From assembly GCA_963777095.1 (NCBI GenBank), contig CAVZOY010000001.1, positions 186,001 to 250,000 on the forward strand: a DNA stretch of 64,000 nucleotides, given 5' to 3'. How positions within the stretch are numbered: position 1 is the first letter of the stretch; each line of letters opens with the position of its first letter. Origin of the DNA: CAVZOY01 sp963777095. Its GTDB lineage: Bacteria > Actinomycetota > Actinomycetes > Mycobacteriales > Geodermatophilaceae. Under the pieces are notes generated by a model. The model did no database searches, was not told the origin of the DNA, and saw only the letters and a list, made by a program, of their open reading frames with translations. Positions 1 through 9,301 of this stretch are shown here, piece after piece. A program made the position numbers and the translations under genes.

Positions 1-309
1 GCCGCCGGACCCGCCGAGGTGCTGGCCGAGCTGTTCGACCAGGACGTCCGCCGGGTGCTGCTGGAGGGCGGCCCCGAGCTGGCCGCCGGCTTCCTCCGCG
101 CCGGGCTGGTCGACGAGGTCCTGGTCCACCTGGCGCCCAAGCTGCTGGGCGCGGGTCCCTCCCTGGTGGGGGACCTGGGAATCACGACGATCGACGCTGC
201 GCTGGCCCTCGACGTCGTCGACGTCACCCTCCTGGGGAGTGACGTGCAGGTCCGTCTGCGGCCGACCCGGCACACTGGAGATCGGCACACCGCCGACGGG
301 AGGGACTGA
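1..309 (+). CDS. ribD: RibD C-terminal reductase domain (partial)
   Basis: This is the 3' end of the bifunctional riboflavin deaminase/reductase; its start lies before the window. The frame is open from base 1 and ends at TGA 307-309. The visible 102 residues carry the end of the reductase domain, with the typical LLEGGPELAAGFLRAGLVDE stretch followed by a strand-rich tail. The reductase reduces the ribosylamino-pyrimidinone with NADPH. It stands directly ahead of ribE, ribBA and ribH, so it is the first visible gene of a riboflavin operon. Identification rests on motif and context; the deaminase half is not visible. Confidence 0.9.
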   Translation, partial: AAGPAEVLAELFDQDVRRVLLEGGPELAAGFLRAGLVDEVLVHLAPKLLGAGPSLVGDLGITTIDAALALDVVDVTLLGSDVQVRLRPTRHTGDRHTADGRD

Positions 310-310
310 G

Positions 311-933
311 GTGTTCACCGGCATCGTGGAAGAGGTGGGCACCGTCGTCGTCCGCGAGGACCTCGGGCGGGCGGGGACGGCATGGCGGCCCGCCTCCGGA
401 TCCGGGCGGCCAAGGTTCTCGAGGACGTCGCCCTCGGCGACTCGATCTCGGTCAGCGGCGTCTGCCTGACCGTCACCGACGTCGAGGACGGCGTCTGGGG
501 CACCGACGTGATGGCCGAGACGCTGCGCCGCAGCAGCCTCGGCAAGGCGGAGGCCGGCGGCCGGGTCAACCTCGAGCGGGCGGTCACCGCGCACACTCGG
601 CTCGGCGGGCACATGGTGCAGGGCCACGTCGACGGCGTCGGCACCGTGCTCTCGCGCACCGCGAGCGAGCACTGGGAGGTGGTGCGGGTCGAACTCCCGC
701 GCGAGCTGGCGCGGTACGTCGTCGAGAAGGGCTCCATCGCCGTGGACGGCGTCTCGCTGACCGTCAGCGCGGTGAGCGCGGCCGACGACCCGGCGCCGTG
801 GTTCGAGGTCAGCCTGATCCCGACCACGCTGCGCGAGACCACGCTCGGCGAGCGGACCCCGGGTGATCCGGTGAACCTGGAGGTCGACGTGATCGCGAAG
901 TACGTGGAGCGGCTGACCGGAGCCGGCCGATGA
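311..933 (+). CDS. ribE: Riboflavin synthase alpha chain (frameshifted)
   Basis: Riboflavin synthase joins two molecules of 6,7-dimethyl-8-ribityllumazine. The GTG at 311 starts MFTGIVEEVG, the family's invariant N-terminus, one base after the ribD stop. The reading frame then has to change between about 365 and 385, consistent with one lost base. From 382 the second frame continues with KVLEDVALGDSISVSGVCLT and the second lumazine-binding half (HMVQGHVDGVG, then KGSIAVDGVSLTV). Repaired length of about 207 residues is normal. Its end overlaps the ribBA start by four bases (ATGA), indicating translational coupling. The break is probably a sequence error rather than inactivation. Confidence 0.9.
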
Positions 934-2205
934 GTGAGCCGTTCACGCGCCTGGACTCGATCGAGGACGCCATCGCCGCCGTGAAGCGCGGCCGCCCGGT
1001 GGTCGTCATCGACGACGAGGACCGGGAGAACGAGGGCGACCTGATCTTCGCCTCGGAGCTCGTCACGCCCGAGCTGGTCGCCTTCATGGTGCGGTACACG
1101 TCGGGCTACATCTGCGTCGCCGTCACCGAGGCCGACGCCGACCGCCTCGACCTGCCGCCGATGTTCCGGGTCAACCAGGACCGCCGCGGCACCGCGTACA
1201 CCGTCACCGTCGACGCCCGCGAGGGCATCGCGACCGGCATCTCGGCCTTCGACCGCGCGCACACCATCCGGCTGCTCGCCGACGCCGACACCACCAGCGC
1301 GGACCTCGCCCGTCCCGGGCACATCGTGCCGCTGCGCGCCAAGGACGGCGGCGTGCTGCGCCGTCCCGGGCACACCGAGGCGGCGGTCGACCTGGCGGTG
1401 CTGGCCGGGCTGCGCCCGTCGGGCACCCTCTGCGAGATCGTCAGCGAGAAGGACCCCACCGGTATGGCGCGCGGCGAGGAGCTACGCGTCTTCGCCGACG
1501 AGCACGACCTGTGCCTGATCTCGATCGCCGACCTGATCGCCTACCGCAAGCGCTTCGACAAGCTGGTCGAGCGGGTGGCCGAGGCGACCGTGCCGCTGGC
1601 GCCGGGCATCTTCACCGCCGTCGGCTACCGCAGCTCCTACGACAACCGCGAGCACGTCGCCTTCGTCTACGGCGACATCGCGGACGGCGAGGACGTGCTG
1701 GTCCGCGTCCACTCCGAGTGCCTCACCGGCGACGTGTTCGGATCGCTGCGCTGCGACTGCGGACCGCAGCTGCAGGCGGCGCTGGCCGCCGTCGCCCAGG
1801 AGGGCCGGGGCATCGTGCTCTACATCCGCGGGCACGAGGGCCGGGGCATCGGCCTGCTGCACAAGCTGCAGGCCTACCAGCTGCAGGACCGGGGCGCCGA
1901 TACCGTCGACGCCAACCTCGACCTCGGGCTGCCCGGCCGACGCGCGGGACTACGGCACCGGCGCGCAGATCCTGGTCGACCTCGGCGTGCACACGATGCG
2001 GCTGCTGACCAACAACCCGGCCAAGCGCGCCGGCCTGGAGGGGTACGGGCTGCGCGTCGTCGGCCGGGTTCCGCTGCCCACGCACGTGACCGAGCAGAAC
2101 CTCGCCTACCTGCGCACCAAGCGCGACCGGATGGGCCACCTGCTCGACATCATCGAGCCCGAGACCGAGTCCGGACCGGCGGACCTCCCGGAGGACGGCC
2201 GATGA
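930..2205 (+). CDS. ribBA: RibBA: DHBP synthase / GTP cyclohydrolase II (frameshifted)
   Basis: This bifunctional enzyme makes 3,4-dihydroxybutanone-4-phosphate (N-terminal half) and opens GTP (C-terminal half), the two entry reactions of riboflavin synthesis. The N-terminal half shows the acidic DDEDRENEGDL motif. The C-terminal half shows the zinc cysteines in the CLTGDVFGSLRCDCG segment near residues 264-277 and a RGHEGRGIGL motif. Around 1936 one extra base (a G in gcccggccgac) shifts the frame; the protein resumes as ADARDYGTGAQILVDLG and ends at 2205. Repaired length is about 424 residues, normal for RibBA. It overlaps ribH by four bases. Confidence 0.92.
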
Positions 2206-2726
2206 GCGGCCAGGGTGCACCCGAGGCGGCGCCCGTCGACGCGGCGGGATTGCGGCTGGGCATCGTGGCGACCACCTGGCACGCCGAGATCACCGACGCC
2301 CTCCTGGAGCGCGCGGTCGAGGCCGCCCGTGCGTGCGGGATCCCGGACCCGACCGTGGCCCGCGTGCCCGGCGCCATCGAGCTGCCGGTGGTGGCCCAGG
2401 CGCTGGCGGAGGAGCACGACGCCGTCGTCGCCCTGGGCGTGGTCGTCCGGGGAGGGACGCCGCACTTCGAGTACGTCTGCGACTCCGTCACCGCGGGCCT
2501 GACCCGGGTGGCGCTCGACGCCGGCAAGCCCGTCGGCAACGGCGTCCTCACGACCGACAGCGAGGACCAGGCCCGCGACCGTGCCGGGCTGCCCGGCTCG
2601 GCCGAGGACAAGGGCTGGGAGGCGGTCGTGGCCGCGCTGGCCACCGCGCTGACCCTCCGGACGCTGCGCGCGCCGAAGCGCCCGACCGGCTTCTCGGTGA
2701 CCCCTGCCCGGGAGGCCCGCGCGTGA
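2202..2726 (+). CDS. ribH: 6,7-dimethyl-8-ribityllumazine synthase
   Basis: RibH condenses the ribityl-aminouracil with the butanone phosphate made by RibBA to give lumazine. The ATG at 2202 overlaps the ribBA stop (ATGA). The 174-residue product contains the substrate-binding VVRGGTPHFEYVCDS segment and the AEDKGWEAVVAAL segment near the C-terminus, as in known lumazine synthases that form icosahedral or pentameric shells. Its stop overlaps the GTG of hisE, so riboflavin and histidine genes are translationally coupled here. Confidence 0.95.
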   Translation: MSGQGAPEAAPVDAAGLRLGIVATTWHAEITDALLERAVEAARACGIPDPTVARVPGAIELPVVAQALAEEHDAVVALGVVVRGGTPHFEYVCDSVTAGLTRVALDAGKPVGNGVLTTDSEDQARDRAGLPGSAEDKGWEAVVAALATALTLRTLRAPKRPTGFSVTPAREARA

Positions 2727-2986
2727 AGACCTTCGACGAACTGTTCGCCGAGCTGTCGGCGAAGGTGGCCGCCGCCGACCCGTCGTCCGGCACCGTGCAG
2801 GCCGTCCGTGACGGTGTGCACGCCGCCGGCAAGAAGGTGGTCGAGGAGGCCTCCGAGTCGTGGATGGCCGCCGAGCACGAGACGAACGAGCGGACGGCGG
2901 AGGAGATCAGCCAGCTCCTCTATCGGGTGCAGGTGCTCATGCTGACCCGCGGTCTCACGCTCGACGACGTCTACGCTCACCTCTGA
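2723..2986 (+). CDS. hisE: Phosphoribosyl-ATP pyrophosphatase
   Basis: HisE hydrolyses phosphoribosyl-ATP to phosphoribosyl-AMP, the second step of histidine synthesis. The GTG at 2723 overlaps the ribH stop (GTGA). The product is 87 residues, the usual size of free-standing HisE. It shows the MazG-like KVVEEASESWMAAEH and EEISQLLYRVQVLM helices that hold the metal-binding acidic residues. It is followed 37 bases later by hisG, as is common in actinobacteria. Confidence 0.93.
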   Translation: MKTFDELFAELSAKVAAADPSSGTVQAVRDGVHAAGKKVVEEASESWMAAEHETNERTAEEISQLLYRVQVLMLTRGLTLDDVYAHL

Positions 2987-3023
2987 TCTCGCGTCCACCG
3001 ACCCCCTCGAAGGAGCTCGTCCC

Positions 3024-3884
3024 GTGCTGCGCATCGCCGTCCCGAACAAGGGCGTCCTGAGCGAGCCGGCTGCGGAGATGCTCGCCGAGAGCGGCTACCG
3101 CCAGCGGCGCAGCACCAAGGACCTGGCGGTCTACGACCCCGAGAGCGACACCGAGTTCTTCTACCTGCGACCGCGTGACATCGCCGTCTACGTCGCCGCC
3201 GGCACGCTCGACGTCGGCATCACCGGCCGCGACATGCTGCTCGAGACGGCCCCCGCCGACGGGCCCGCCGCGGTGGAGGTCATGTCGCTGGGCTTCGGCC
3301 GGTCGTCGTTCCGGTTCGCCGCGCCCCTCGAGTCCGAGATCAAGGACGTCGACCAGCTGGCGGGCAAGCGGATCGCCACGGCCTACCCGGTACTGCTGCA
3401 GCACTTCCTCGACGAGCACGGCATCAAGGCCGGCGTCGTCAAGCTCGACGGGGCTGTGGAGACCGCCTGCCGGCTCGGCGTCGCCGACGTCGTGTGCGAC
3501 GTCGTCGAGACCGGGACGACGCTGCGCGCTGCGGGCCTGGAGATCATCGGTGCGCCCGTGCTCAGCAGCGAGGCCGTGCTCGTGCGTCGCGAGGGCGCGG
3601 AGGAGATTCCCGCCGTCGCCCAGCTGCGCCGGCGGCTGCGCGGCGTCCTGGTCGCCCGCCAGTACGTGCTGCTCGACTACGACTGCCCGAACGAGCTGCT
3701 CGAGAAGGCCACGGCCATCACCCCGGGGCTCGAGGGGCCCACCGTCAGCCCGCTGCAGACGCCCGGCTGGTCGGCGGTGCGGGCCATGGTCGCGCAGAGC
3801 GACACCAACCGGCTGATGGACGAGCTCTGGGAGCTCGGGGCGCGCGCCATCCTGGTGACCAGCATCCACGCCTGCCGCATCTGA
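3024..3884 (+). CDS. hisG: ATP phosphoribosyltransferase, long form
   Basis: HisG catalyses the first committed step of histidine synthesis, joining ATP and PRPP. The GTG at 3024 is preceded by AAGGAG at 3010-3015 with 8-base spacing. The 286-residue length and the C-terminal ACT-like part (ending ARAILVTSIHACRI) mark the long, histidine-inhibited form that needs no HisZ. N-terminal LRIAVPNKGVLSEPAAEML and the PRPP-loop region around VVETGTTLRAAGLE fit the family. A perfect hairpin follows 16 bases after the stop. Confidence 0.96.
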   Translation: MLRIAVPNKGVLSEPAAEMLAESGYRQRRSTKDLAVYDPESDTEFFYLRPRDIAVYVAAGTLDVGITGRDMLLETAPADGPAAVEVMSLGFGRSSFRFAAPLESEIKDVDQLAGKRIATAYPVLLQHFLDEHGIKAGVVKLDGAVETACRLGVADVVCDVVETGTTLRAAGLEIIGAPVLSSEAVLVRREGAEEIPAVAQLRRRLRGVLVARQYVLLDYDCPNELLEKATAITPGLEGPTVSPLQTPGWSAVRAMVAQSDTNRLMDELWELGARAILVTSIHACRI

Positions 3885-3899
3885 GCACGCCGCCGGCAG

Positions 3900-3943
3900 A
3901 CGACGAGGGCCCTCTCCCGGCTACGGGAGAGGGCCCTCGTCGT
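3900..3943. terminator. Perfect 20-bp hairpin between hisG and DUF2877 gene
   Basis: Arms 3900-3919 and 3924-3943 are exact reverse complements around a GCTA loop. The element sits between convergent genes (hisG ends 3884 on +, the next gene ends 3951 on -), so it probably terminates transcription from both sides. There is no strong T-tract, which is usual in high-GC actinobacteria. Confidence 0.85.
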
Positions 3944-3950
3944 GGATCGC

Positions 3951-4961
3951 TCAGCGGCGGGCGGTGCGGTCGACCAGATCGATCGCGGTGCACAGACCCA
4001 GCGCCATCGCCCGGCCGCTGGTGGAGCCGGTGGCCAGGAGGCCGTCGATCGCCCGGCCCAGCGGCCGCTCGCCGACCAGGCCGTGCAGCACGGCGGCGTA
4101 CTCGGCGCTGACCCGCCCACAGGCGGCGTGCCGCAGCAGCGCCTTGGACAGCTCCGTCGTCCGGCCGGCGGCCAGCGCGTACACGCCGGCGGCGAAGCGC
4201 TGGGCGGCCGGGTGGCCGAGCAGCACGAGGCCGGCGACGGTGCCGGCCATGACGTCGTCACCGGCGGGGGTCAGGCCGGGGCCGAGGCCGACCAGCCGGC
4301 CGGCCGTGCGCAGCGCGGCGTCGAGGTCGGCCCGCCGGACGGCGCCGCGCAGCGCGGCCAGCGGTCCGCCCGGGCCGGTGGGCAGGCCGGGCAGCGTGAA
4401 CGCGCTGTGCGGGACGCCCTCGCCGTAGAGGGCGTTGCGCAGCTGGCGGACGCCCTCGGGCAGCAGGGCGGGCCGGGAGGAGGGCAGCCGCGGCCGGGGG
4501 TCCCACCAGGCGGCAGCGCTGACCGCGAGGTCGCCGACGACGATGCGTCCGCCACCGACCTCGGCCGGAGCGCCGGGCGGCAGTCCGACCAGGGGACGGC
4601 CGTTGCTGGCGCGGAAGAGCATGCAGCCCAGCGGCAGCCGGGCCGCGTCGCTGGTGAGGATGCCCACGACGTCGCCGCCGCGGTCGCCGGCCACCGACAG
4701 GTACACGGCGGCGGGCATGGTGATGAGCACGCGGGCCGGACGCACCGGACCGCGCAGGAGTTCGGCGACGCCGGTGCTGGCGGAGGCCGGCACAGGGGTG
4801 GCGGCGACACGAGCCGGGCGGGCGGTGCGGGCGGTGGCTTCCGCGGACTCGCGGGGGAGAGGGGTGGTGGGCACACCGGCCCGAGCGGCACGACCGGGCG
4901 CTGCCGCCTCGGTGCCGGCGCGGCGGCCACGGTGTCCGGAGGTCTCTTCGATAGTGCGCAT
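3951..4961 (-). CDS. DUF2877 (AllH-like) protein
   Basis: The 336-residue protein carries the DUF2877 signature GLGPGLTPAGDDVMAG near residue 225, followed by helices with TELSKALLRHAACGR. DUF2877 proteins (AllH in some enterobacteria) are found with FdrA-type carbamoyltransferase genes in ureide (allantoin/oxamate) breakdown, but their individual role is not firmly set. Here no fdrA or DUF1116 partner is adjacent. The ATG at 4961 is chosen because an AGGGG lies about 10 bases upstream; an earlier in-frame start would add an atypical basic tail. It is divergent from a PucR regulator, which supports a link to purine nitrogen metabolism (inference). Confidence 0.75.
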   Translation of the reverse strand: MRTIEETSGHRGRRAGTEAAAPGRAARAGVPTTPLPRESAEATARTARPARVAATPVPASASTGVAELLRGPVRPARVLITMPAAVYLSVAGDRGGDVVGILTSDAARLPLGCMLFRASNGRPLVGLPPGAPAEVGGGRIVVGDLAVSAAAWWDPRPRLPSSRPALLPEGVRQLRNALYGEGVPHSAFTLPGLPTGPGGPLAALRGAVRRADLDAALRTAGRLVGLGPGLTPAGDDVMAGTVAGLVLLGHPAAQRFAAGVYALAAGRTTELSKALLRHAACGRVSAEYAAVLHGLVGERPLGRAIDGLLATGSTSGRAMALGLCTAIDLVDRTARR

Positions 4962-5165
4962 CTGGCGGCCCCTAAGCGGTAAGAACCGGCGGAGTGCCGA
5001 TCCTTGACCCCCCGCCGACCCCGGCACCACGGGGGCCGCAGGGGTCCGACGTCACCGGGGGAGCGGCGAGCGCCTACCATTCCTGGCGGTCGAGGTGGAC
5101 CTGGGGTTCAGACCGTATTCGGCGCGTCGCACGCCGTCGTATGGCGGATGTCGCCAAGAATGGGA

Positions 5166-5179
5166 CCCTGGCTCCAGGG
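5166..5179. promoter_or_regulatory. 14-bp palindrome in the DUF2877/pucR divergent region
   Basis: CCCTGGCTCCAGGG is a perfect inverted repeat 60 bases before the pucR start. The 277-base divergent spacer (4962-5238) otherwise shows no clear gene. It is a candidate binding site for the adjacent regulator; no comparison sequence was available to test this. Confidence 0.35.
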
Positions 5180-5238
5180 ACTCCTGACATTGAAACGTCG
5201 TGTGGCACCCTGGGCCGCGACTGAAAGGGGAACTAGCC

Positions 5239-7191
5239 GTGACACAGGGTGAAGCTCCGATGGCTGCCCCCACCCACCGTAGCGGTGCGCTTCCTTTCCG
5301 TCGCAGTTGGCCACCCGTCGACACGACCCCCGCGGCCACCCGGCGCGCGCCCCGGGGCGGCTGGCAGGAGCGGATGGGCCTCACCCTCGAGGAGGCGCTC
5401 GAGCTGCCGGCCCTGGAGGGCACGACGATCGCGGCCGGCTCCGCGGGGCTCGACCGCGCCGTCCGGCACATGGTCGTCGACGACCCCGCCGACCCGCTGT
5501 CGGGTGCCGGACAGGACGTCCTCATCGTGCTCGGCGCGCGGCTCCCCCCGGCCGATCCGGCCAACTGCCGCGCCCTGGTCGAGCGTCTCGACTCCCTCGG
5601 CACCGCCGGGCTGGCGTACCGGCGCAACGACAACGGGGCCCCGGCCGTGCCGAACGAGGTGCTCGCCGAGGCCGATCGCCGCGGGTTCCCGGTGCTCGCG
5701 CTGCCGTCCGCCGTGCGCATGGACGAGGTGCTGACCGAGGTCCTCGGGGCAGTCGTCGCCAAGCAGGCCCAGGCCCTCGCCCTCTCCTCTCGCATGGACG
5801 ACGAGTTCATGAACGTCGCGCTCTCCGGTGGCGGCCTCGAGGAGGTCACCGAGCGGCTCGCCGTGATCCTGGACGGCGCGGCGATCCTGGGCCTGGGACC
5901 CGAGCGCGAGGTCGCCACCAGCGCGGGACCGCCGGACGACGTCGAGGAGATCAGCGACTGGCTGTGGCTGCTGGACGCCGCCGCCGACGACGCGCTCGCC
6001 GAACTCGCGCCGTCCCGCCGGCTCTCGGTCACCCGCGCCGACCAGAGCGTGGTCACCCCGGCCGACGTGCTCGCCGACGCCGACCTGTCGCCGGCCGACG
6101 GCATCCTGCTGGTGCCCGGCCACCACGAGCTCCCCGGTGGCGTGGGCCAGTACGCCGTCGCCCCGATCATGGCCGGCGAGCAACGGCACGGCTGGCTCGT
6201 CTCGGTCAACCGCACCGGTCCGCTGATGACCGGCGCCGGCGGCGTCCTCGAGCGGGCCGCGGTCATCGCCGCCCTGTCGGTGATCCGCTCGCAGGCCGTG
6301 CACTCCGTCGAGCTGCGGTTCCAGGGCGACCTCGTCCGCCGGCTCGTGGGCGGTTCGGTGCGGCACACCGAGCGGACGCTGGCCTACACCCGGACCTTCG
6401 GCTGGCGGCTGGACGGACCGGTCGTCGTCCTGGTCACCTCGACCGAGACCGTCGCCGACGCCAGCGCCGACCCGACCCGCGCCCTCGACGTCCTCGACCG
6501 GCTGGCCGACGGCTGGCGCGCGGCGCTCGAGGCGGAGGTGTCCGGCGCGGCGGTCGCCGGCCTGTCCACCGAGATCGTCACCGTGCTGCCCCTGGACGGG
6601 CGCACGCCGGAGGACGTCACCTCGTTGGTGGCCGCCGTGTCCTCACGGGTCAACGGGCGGCTGCGTCGCGTCGGCCGCGTCGTCGGCACCGGGATCAGCC
6701 GGCCCGCCGGATCGCTGTCGGCGTACGGCGAGGCGCACCAGCAGGCGCAGCGGGCGCTGGGTGTCGGGCAGGAGATCCACGGCACCGCGTCGGTCACCCA
6801 CTTCGACCAGCTCGGCGTCTTCCGGCTGCTCTCGCTGATCCCCGACAGCACGGAGCTGCGGTCCTACGTCGACGAGGTGCTCGGGTCGCTGGCCGACGCC
6901 GCCGATCCCGACTCGGCCGACCTCCGCGAGACGCTGCGGGTGCTGCTCGAGACCAACCTCAACGTGGCCGAGTCGGCGCGCCGCCTGCACTTCCACTACA
7001 ACACCATGCGCTACCGCATCGGCAAGCTGGAGCGGATGCTCGGACCGTTCACGACCGACCCGACGCTGCGGCTGAACCTGCTGCTCTCGCTGCACGCCGC
7101 CCGGATGCGTGGTCTGGACCAGGAGCACCGGCCGCCGATCGAGGCCGGGATGGCGCTGCCGCCGGACGAGGGCCTCGACGCACTGGTCTGA
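5239..7191 (+). CDS. PucR family transcriptional regulator
   Basis: The 650-residue protein has the PucR layout: an N-terminal ligand-binding domain (about residues 45-170, starting GLTLEEALELPALEG), a middle GGDEF-like CdaR domain (about 340-460), and a C-terminal helix-turn-helix (about 560-615, LLETNLNVAESARRLHFHYN followed by TMRYRIGKLE). PucR proteins control purine catabolism and other nitrogen-source genes. The GTG at 5239 is preferred because AAAGGGG (5224-5230) lies 8 bases upstream; an ATG at 5260 is possible. It faces away from the DUF2877 gene and is followed 8 bases later by the DUF5995 gene, so they may share a transcript. Confidence 0.88.
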   Translation: MTQGEAPMAAPTHRSGALPFRRSWPPVDTTPAATRRAPRGGWQERMGLTLEEALELPALEGTTIAAGSAGLDRAVRHMVVDDPADPLSGAGQDVLIVLGARLPPADPANCRALVERLDSLGTAGLAYRRNDNGAPAVPNEVLAEADRRGFPVLALPSAVRMDEVLTEVLGAVVAKQAQALALSSRMDDEFMNVALSGGGLEEVTERLAVILDGAAILGLGPEREVATSAGPPDDVEEISDWLWLLDAAADDALAELAPSRRLSVTRADQSVVTPADVLADADLSPADGILLVPGHHELPGGVGQYAVAPIMAGEQRHGWLVSVNRTGPLMTGAGGVLERAAVIAALSVIRSQAVHSVELRFQGDLVRRLVGGSVRHTERTLAYTRTFGWRLDGPVVVLVTSTETVADASADPTRALDVLDRLADGWRAALEAEVSGAAVAGLSTEIVTVLPLDGRTPEDVTSLVAAVSSRVNGRLRRVGRVVGTGISRPAGSLSAYGEAHQQAQRALGVGQEIHGTASVTHFDQLGVFRLLSLIPDSTELRSYVDEVLGSLADAADPDSADLRETLRVLLETNLNVAESARRLHFHYNTMRYRIGKLERMLGPFTTDPTLRLNLLLSLHAARMRGLDQEHRPPIEAGMALPPDEGLDALV

Positions 7192-7199
7192 TCCCGCCG

Positions 7200-7949
7200 G
7201 TGGCCGAGGACATCGACGCGCTGGTCGCGCGCATGGGCGCGGCGCTGGACGACCTGACCGCCGAGGGCGATCCGGGGCGCTTCTTCCTGGGCACCTACCT
7301 GCGCATCACCCGGGCGATCGGCACGGCGATCGACCAGGGCCGGTTCGAGGACCCGGCCTGGGTCGCGGCCTGGGACGTCGACTTCGCCGACCTCTACCTC
7401 GACGCCCTCACCGCGCACCGGCGCGACCCCTCGACCGCGCCGCACCCCTGGCGGCTGGCGTTCGGCGCCGACCCCGCCCTGCCGCCCGAGGCGCACGTGC
7501 TGCTCGGGGTGAACGCGCACATCAACTACGACCTGCCGCAGTCGATGGTGCGGGTCATCCCGCCGTCGGACATGGCCGATCCGGACCTGGTCGCCCGTCG
7601 GCACCGCGACCACCGGGCGATCGACGGCGTGCTGGCCACCCAGGTCGCCCGAGAGGACCGCGCGCTCCAGGAGGCCGGCGGGCGGCGGACCCTGCTCGAC
7701 CGCGTGGCCGCGCCGGCGAACCGGCTGGCCGTCCGGGTGTTCCTGGGCGAGAGCCGCCGCAAGGTCTGGGCCAACACCCAGCAGCTGCACGCCGCTCGGC
7801 TGGCCGGCCCCGACGCCTACGCCCGGCGGGTGGCCGCGCTCTCGGACGCCTCCGCCGAGCGGGTCGCCGACCTGTTGCGTCCCGGCCCGGTGCTGCTGCG
7901 CCTCGCGGTGCGCGGATTCGGCGTCCGGCTGCCGCCCCTCGATGCGTGA
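7200..7949 (+). CDS. DUF5995 family protein
   Basis: This 249-residue soluble, helical protein matches the DUF5995 family of actinobacteria, recognised by the NAHINYDLPQSM motif near residue 105 and the paired histidines around RRHRDHRAIDGVL. No enzymatic role is established. It starts with GTG 8 bases after pucR. Its TGA stop (7947-7949) is the first TGA of the R1 palindrome that follows, so the repeat supplies the stop codon. Confidence 0.72.
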   Translation: MAEDIDALVARMGAALDDLTAEGDPGRFFLGTYLRITRAIGTAIDQGRFEDPAWVAAWDVDFADLYLDALTAHRRDPSTAPHPWRLAFGADPALPPEAHVLLGVNAHINYDLPQSMVRVIPPSDMADPDLVARRHRDHRAIDGVLATQVAREDRALQEAGGRRTLLDRVAAPANRLAVRVFLGESRRKVWANTQQLHAARLAGPDAYARRVAALSDASAERVADLLRPGPVLLRLAVRGFGVRLPPLDA

Positions 7950-8023
7950 TCAGCCTGGCTGATCGTTCTGCCACGTAGCTCAGCGTCGACCGTGAGCCAG
8001 GTTGCCGTGAGCTGAGCCAGGAC
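7947..8023 (-). repeat. Dispersed repeat R1, copy A
   Basis: One of three related elements in the window (others at 34929 and 61121). Read on the minus strand it has TGGCTCAGCTCACGG, then a stem built around GTCGAC (7985-7990, flanked by GCTCA 7978-7982 and TGAGC 7993-7997), then a second hairpin with arms 7948-7955 and 7957-7964 (GATCAGCC/GGCTGATC). It lies between two plus-strand genes. The remaining bases 8024-8085 before the next gene show nothing recognisable. Confidence 0.75.
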
Positions 8024-8085
8024 GCGGCCGCGCCGCCAGGAAAGCTGACCTCCCCGCACCGCTCACGGTCTGCTACAGGTGGTCG

Positions 8086-9291
8086 GTGCGACGTCTCACG
8101 TCCCTGGTGATCACCGGCGCCCGGCTGCGCAGCGGACCGGTCGTCGACGTCCACTGCGCCGACGGCGCGGTCGTCGCGCTGCCGCCGGCCGGGGAACTGG
8201 CCGTGCCGCCGGGCGCCGTCGTCGTCGACGCGGACGGCGGTCTGGTGACCGAGCCGTTCGTCGACGCGCACCTGCACCTGGACAAGGTGCGCACGCTGCC
8301 GCTGGCCGGGGACGCCGCGCTGCAGGCCTACACCGCCGCCGGGATGTCGGAGTCCGCCCGCGGCATCGACCTTGCCCGTGCGGTCAAGCAGCACTACCGG
8401 GTCGAGACCCTGCTGCCGAACATCCGCCAGGCCCTGGCGGACGGCGAGCGCAACGGGGTCCTGTCCGTGCAGGCCTTCGCCGACGTCGACACGGCCGCGG
8501 GGCTGGTCGGCGCGCAGGCGGTCCTGGCCGCCCGCGAGGAGTTCCGCGGGCGCGTCGACGTCTCGGTCGTCGCCTTCCCGCAGGACGGCGTCCTGCGGGA
8601 TCCGGGCACCGCCGAGCTCGTCGAGGAGGCGCTGGCGATCGGCGCCGACGTCGTCGGCGGCATCCCGTGGATCGAGGACGGCGCCGCGGACCAGGAGGCG
8701 CACGTCGAGTGGGCGTGCGCGCTCGCGGCCCGGACCGGACGGCGGGTCGCGATGCTGACCGACGACGCGCCCGACCCGCGCTACGACACGACGCGGATGC
8801 TGGCCGAGGCGATGCGCCGGCACGGATTGCAGGGACGCGGGGTCGCGTGCCACGCCCGCGCCCTCGGGCACTACGACGCCGACCGGCAGACCGCCGTGCT
8901 CGAGCAGGCGCGCGACGTCGGACTCGGCCTGGTCAGCGACCCGCACACCGGCTCGGTGGCGCTACCGGTGGAGCGGGCGGTCGCACTCGGCGTCGACGTC
9001 GCCCTGGGGCAGGACGACATCGAGGACGCGTACTACCCGTTCGGCCGGCACAACCTGCTGGAGGTCGCCTTCCTGGCGGCCCACCTGCTGGACATGCGGA
9101 CGGCGCCGCAGCAGGAGCTGCTCGTCGACCTCGTGACGACGCGGGCGGCGCGGGTGCTGGGCCTCGGCGACGTCGGCCTGCGCCCCGGCGGGCCGGCGGA
9201 CCTGCTCGTGCACGACGCGACGCGCACGGTGGACCTGCTCGCCCGGCACGCACCACCGCGCGCCGTCGTCCGGCGCGGGCGGGTGCTGTGA
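8086..9291 (+). CDS. Amidohydrolase, cytosine-deaminase-like
   Basis: This 401-residue metal-dependent hydrolase of the amidohydrolase superfamily has the metal-binding VDAHLHLDK motif near residue 60, a CHARALGHYD segment near 255 and a GQDDIEDAYYPFGRHNLLE segment near 308, as in cytosine deaminase (CodA) and related isocytosine/atrazine-type deaminases. The GTG at 8086 gives a normal N-terminal beta-sandwich before the barrel. The exact substrate cannot be read from sequence. Closeness to PucR and DUF2877 genes suggests nucleobase nitrogen salvage (inference). Confidence 0.8.
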   Translation: MRRLTSLVITGARLRSGPVVDVHCADGAVVALPPAGELAVPPGAVVVDADGGLVTEPFVDAHLHLDKVRTLPLAGDAALQAYTAAGMSESARGIDLARAVKQHYRVETLLPNIRQALADGERNGVLSVQAFADVDTAAGLVGAQAVLAAREEFRGRVDVSVVAFPQDGVLRDPGTAELVEEALAIGADVVGGIPWIEDGAADQEAHVEWACALAARTGRRVAMLTDDAPDPRYDTTRMLAEAMRRHGLQGRGVACHARALGHYDADRQTAVLEQARDVGLGLVSDPHTGSVALPVERAVALGVDVALGQDDIEDAYYPFGRHNLLEVAFLAAHLLDMRTAPQQELLVDLVTTRAARVLGLGDVGLRPGGPADLLVHDATRTVDLLARHAPPRAVVRRGRVL

Positions 9292-9301
9292 CCGTCCTTC
9301 T

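Noticed and set aside
1930..1940. Programmed ribosomal frameshifting in ribBA
   Set aside because: No slippery sequence or downstream pseudoknot, and the same kind of break occurs in many unrelated genes; sequence error is simpler.
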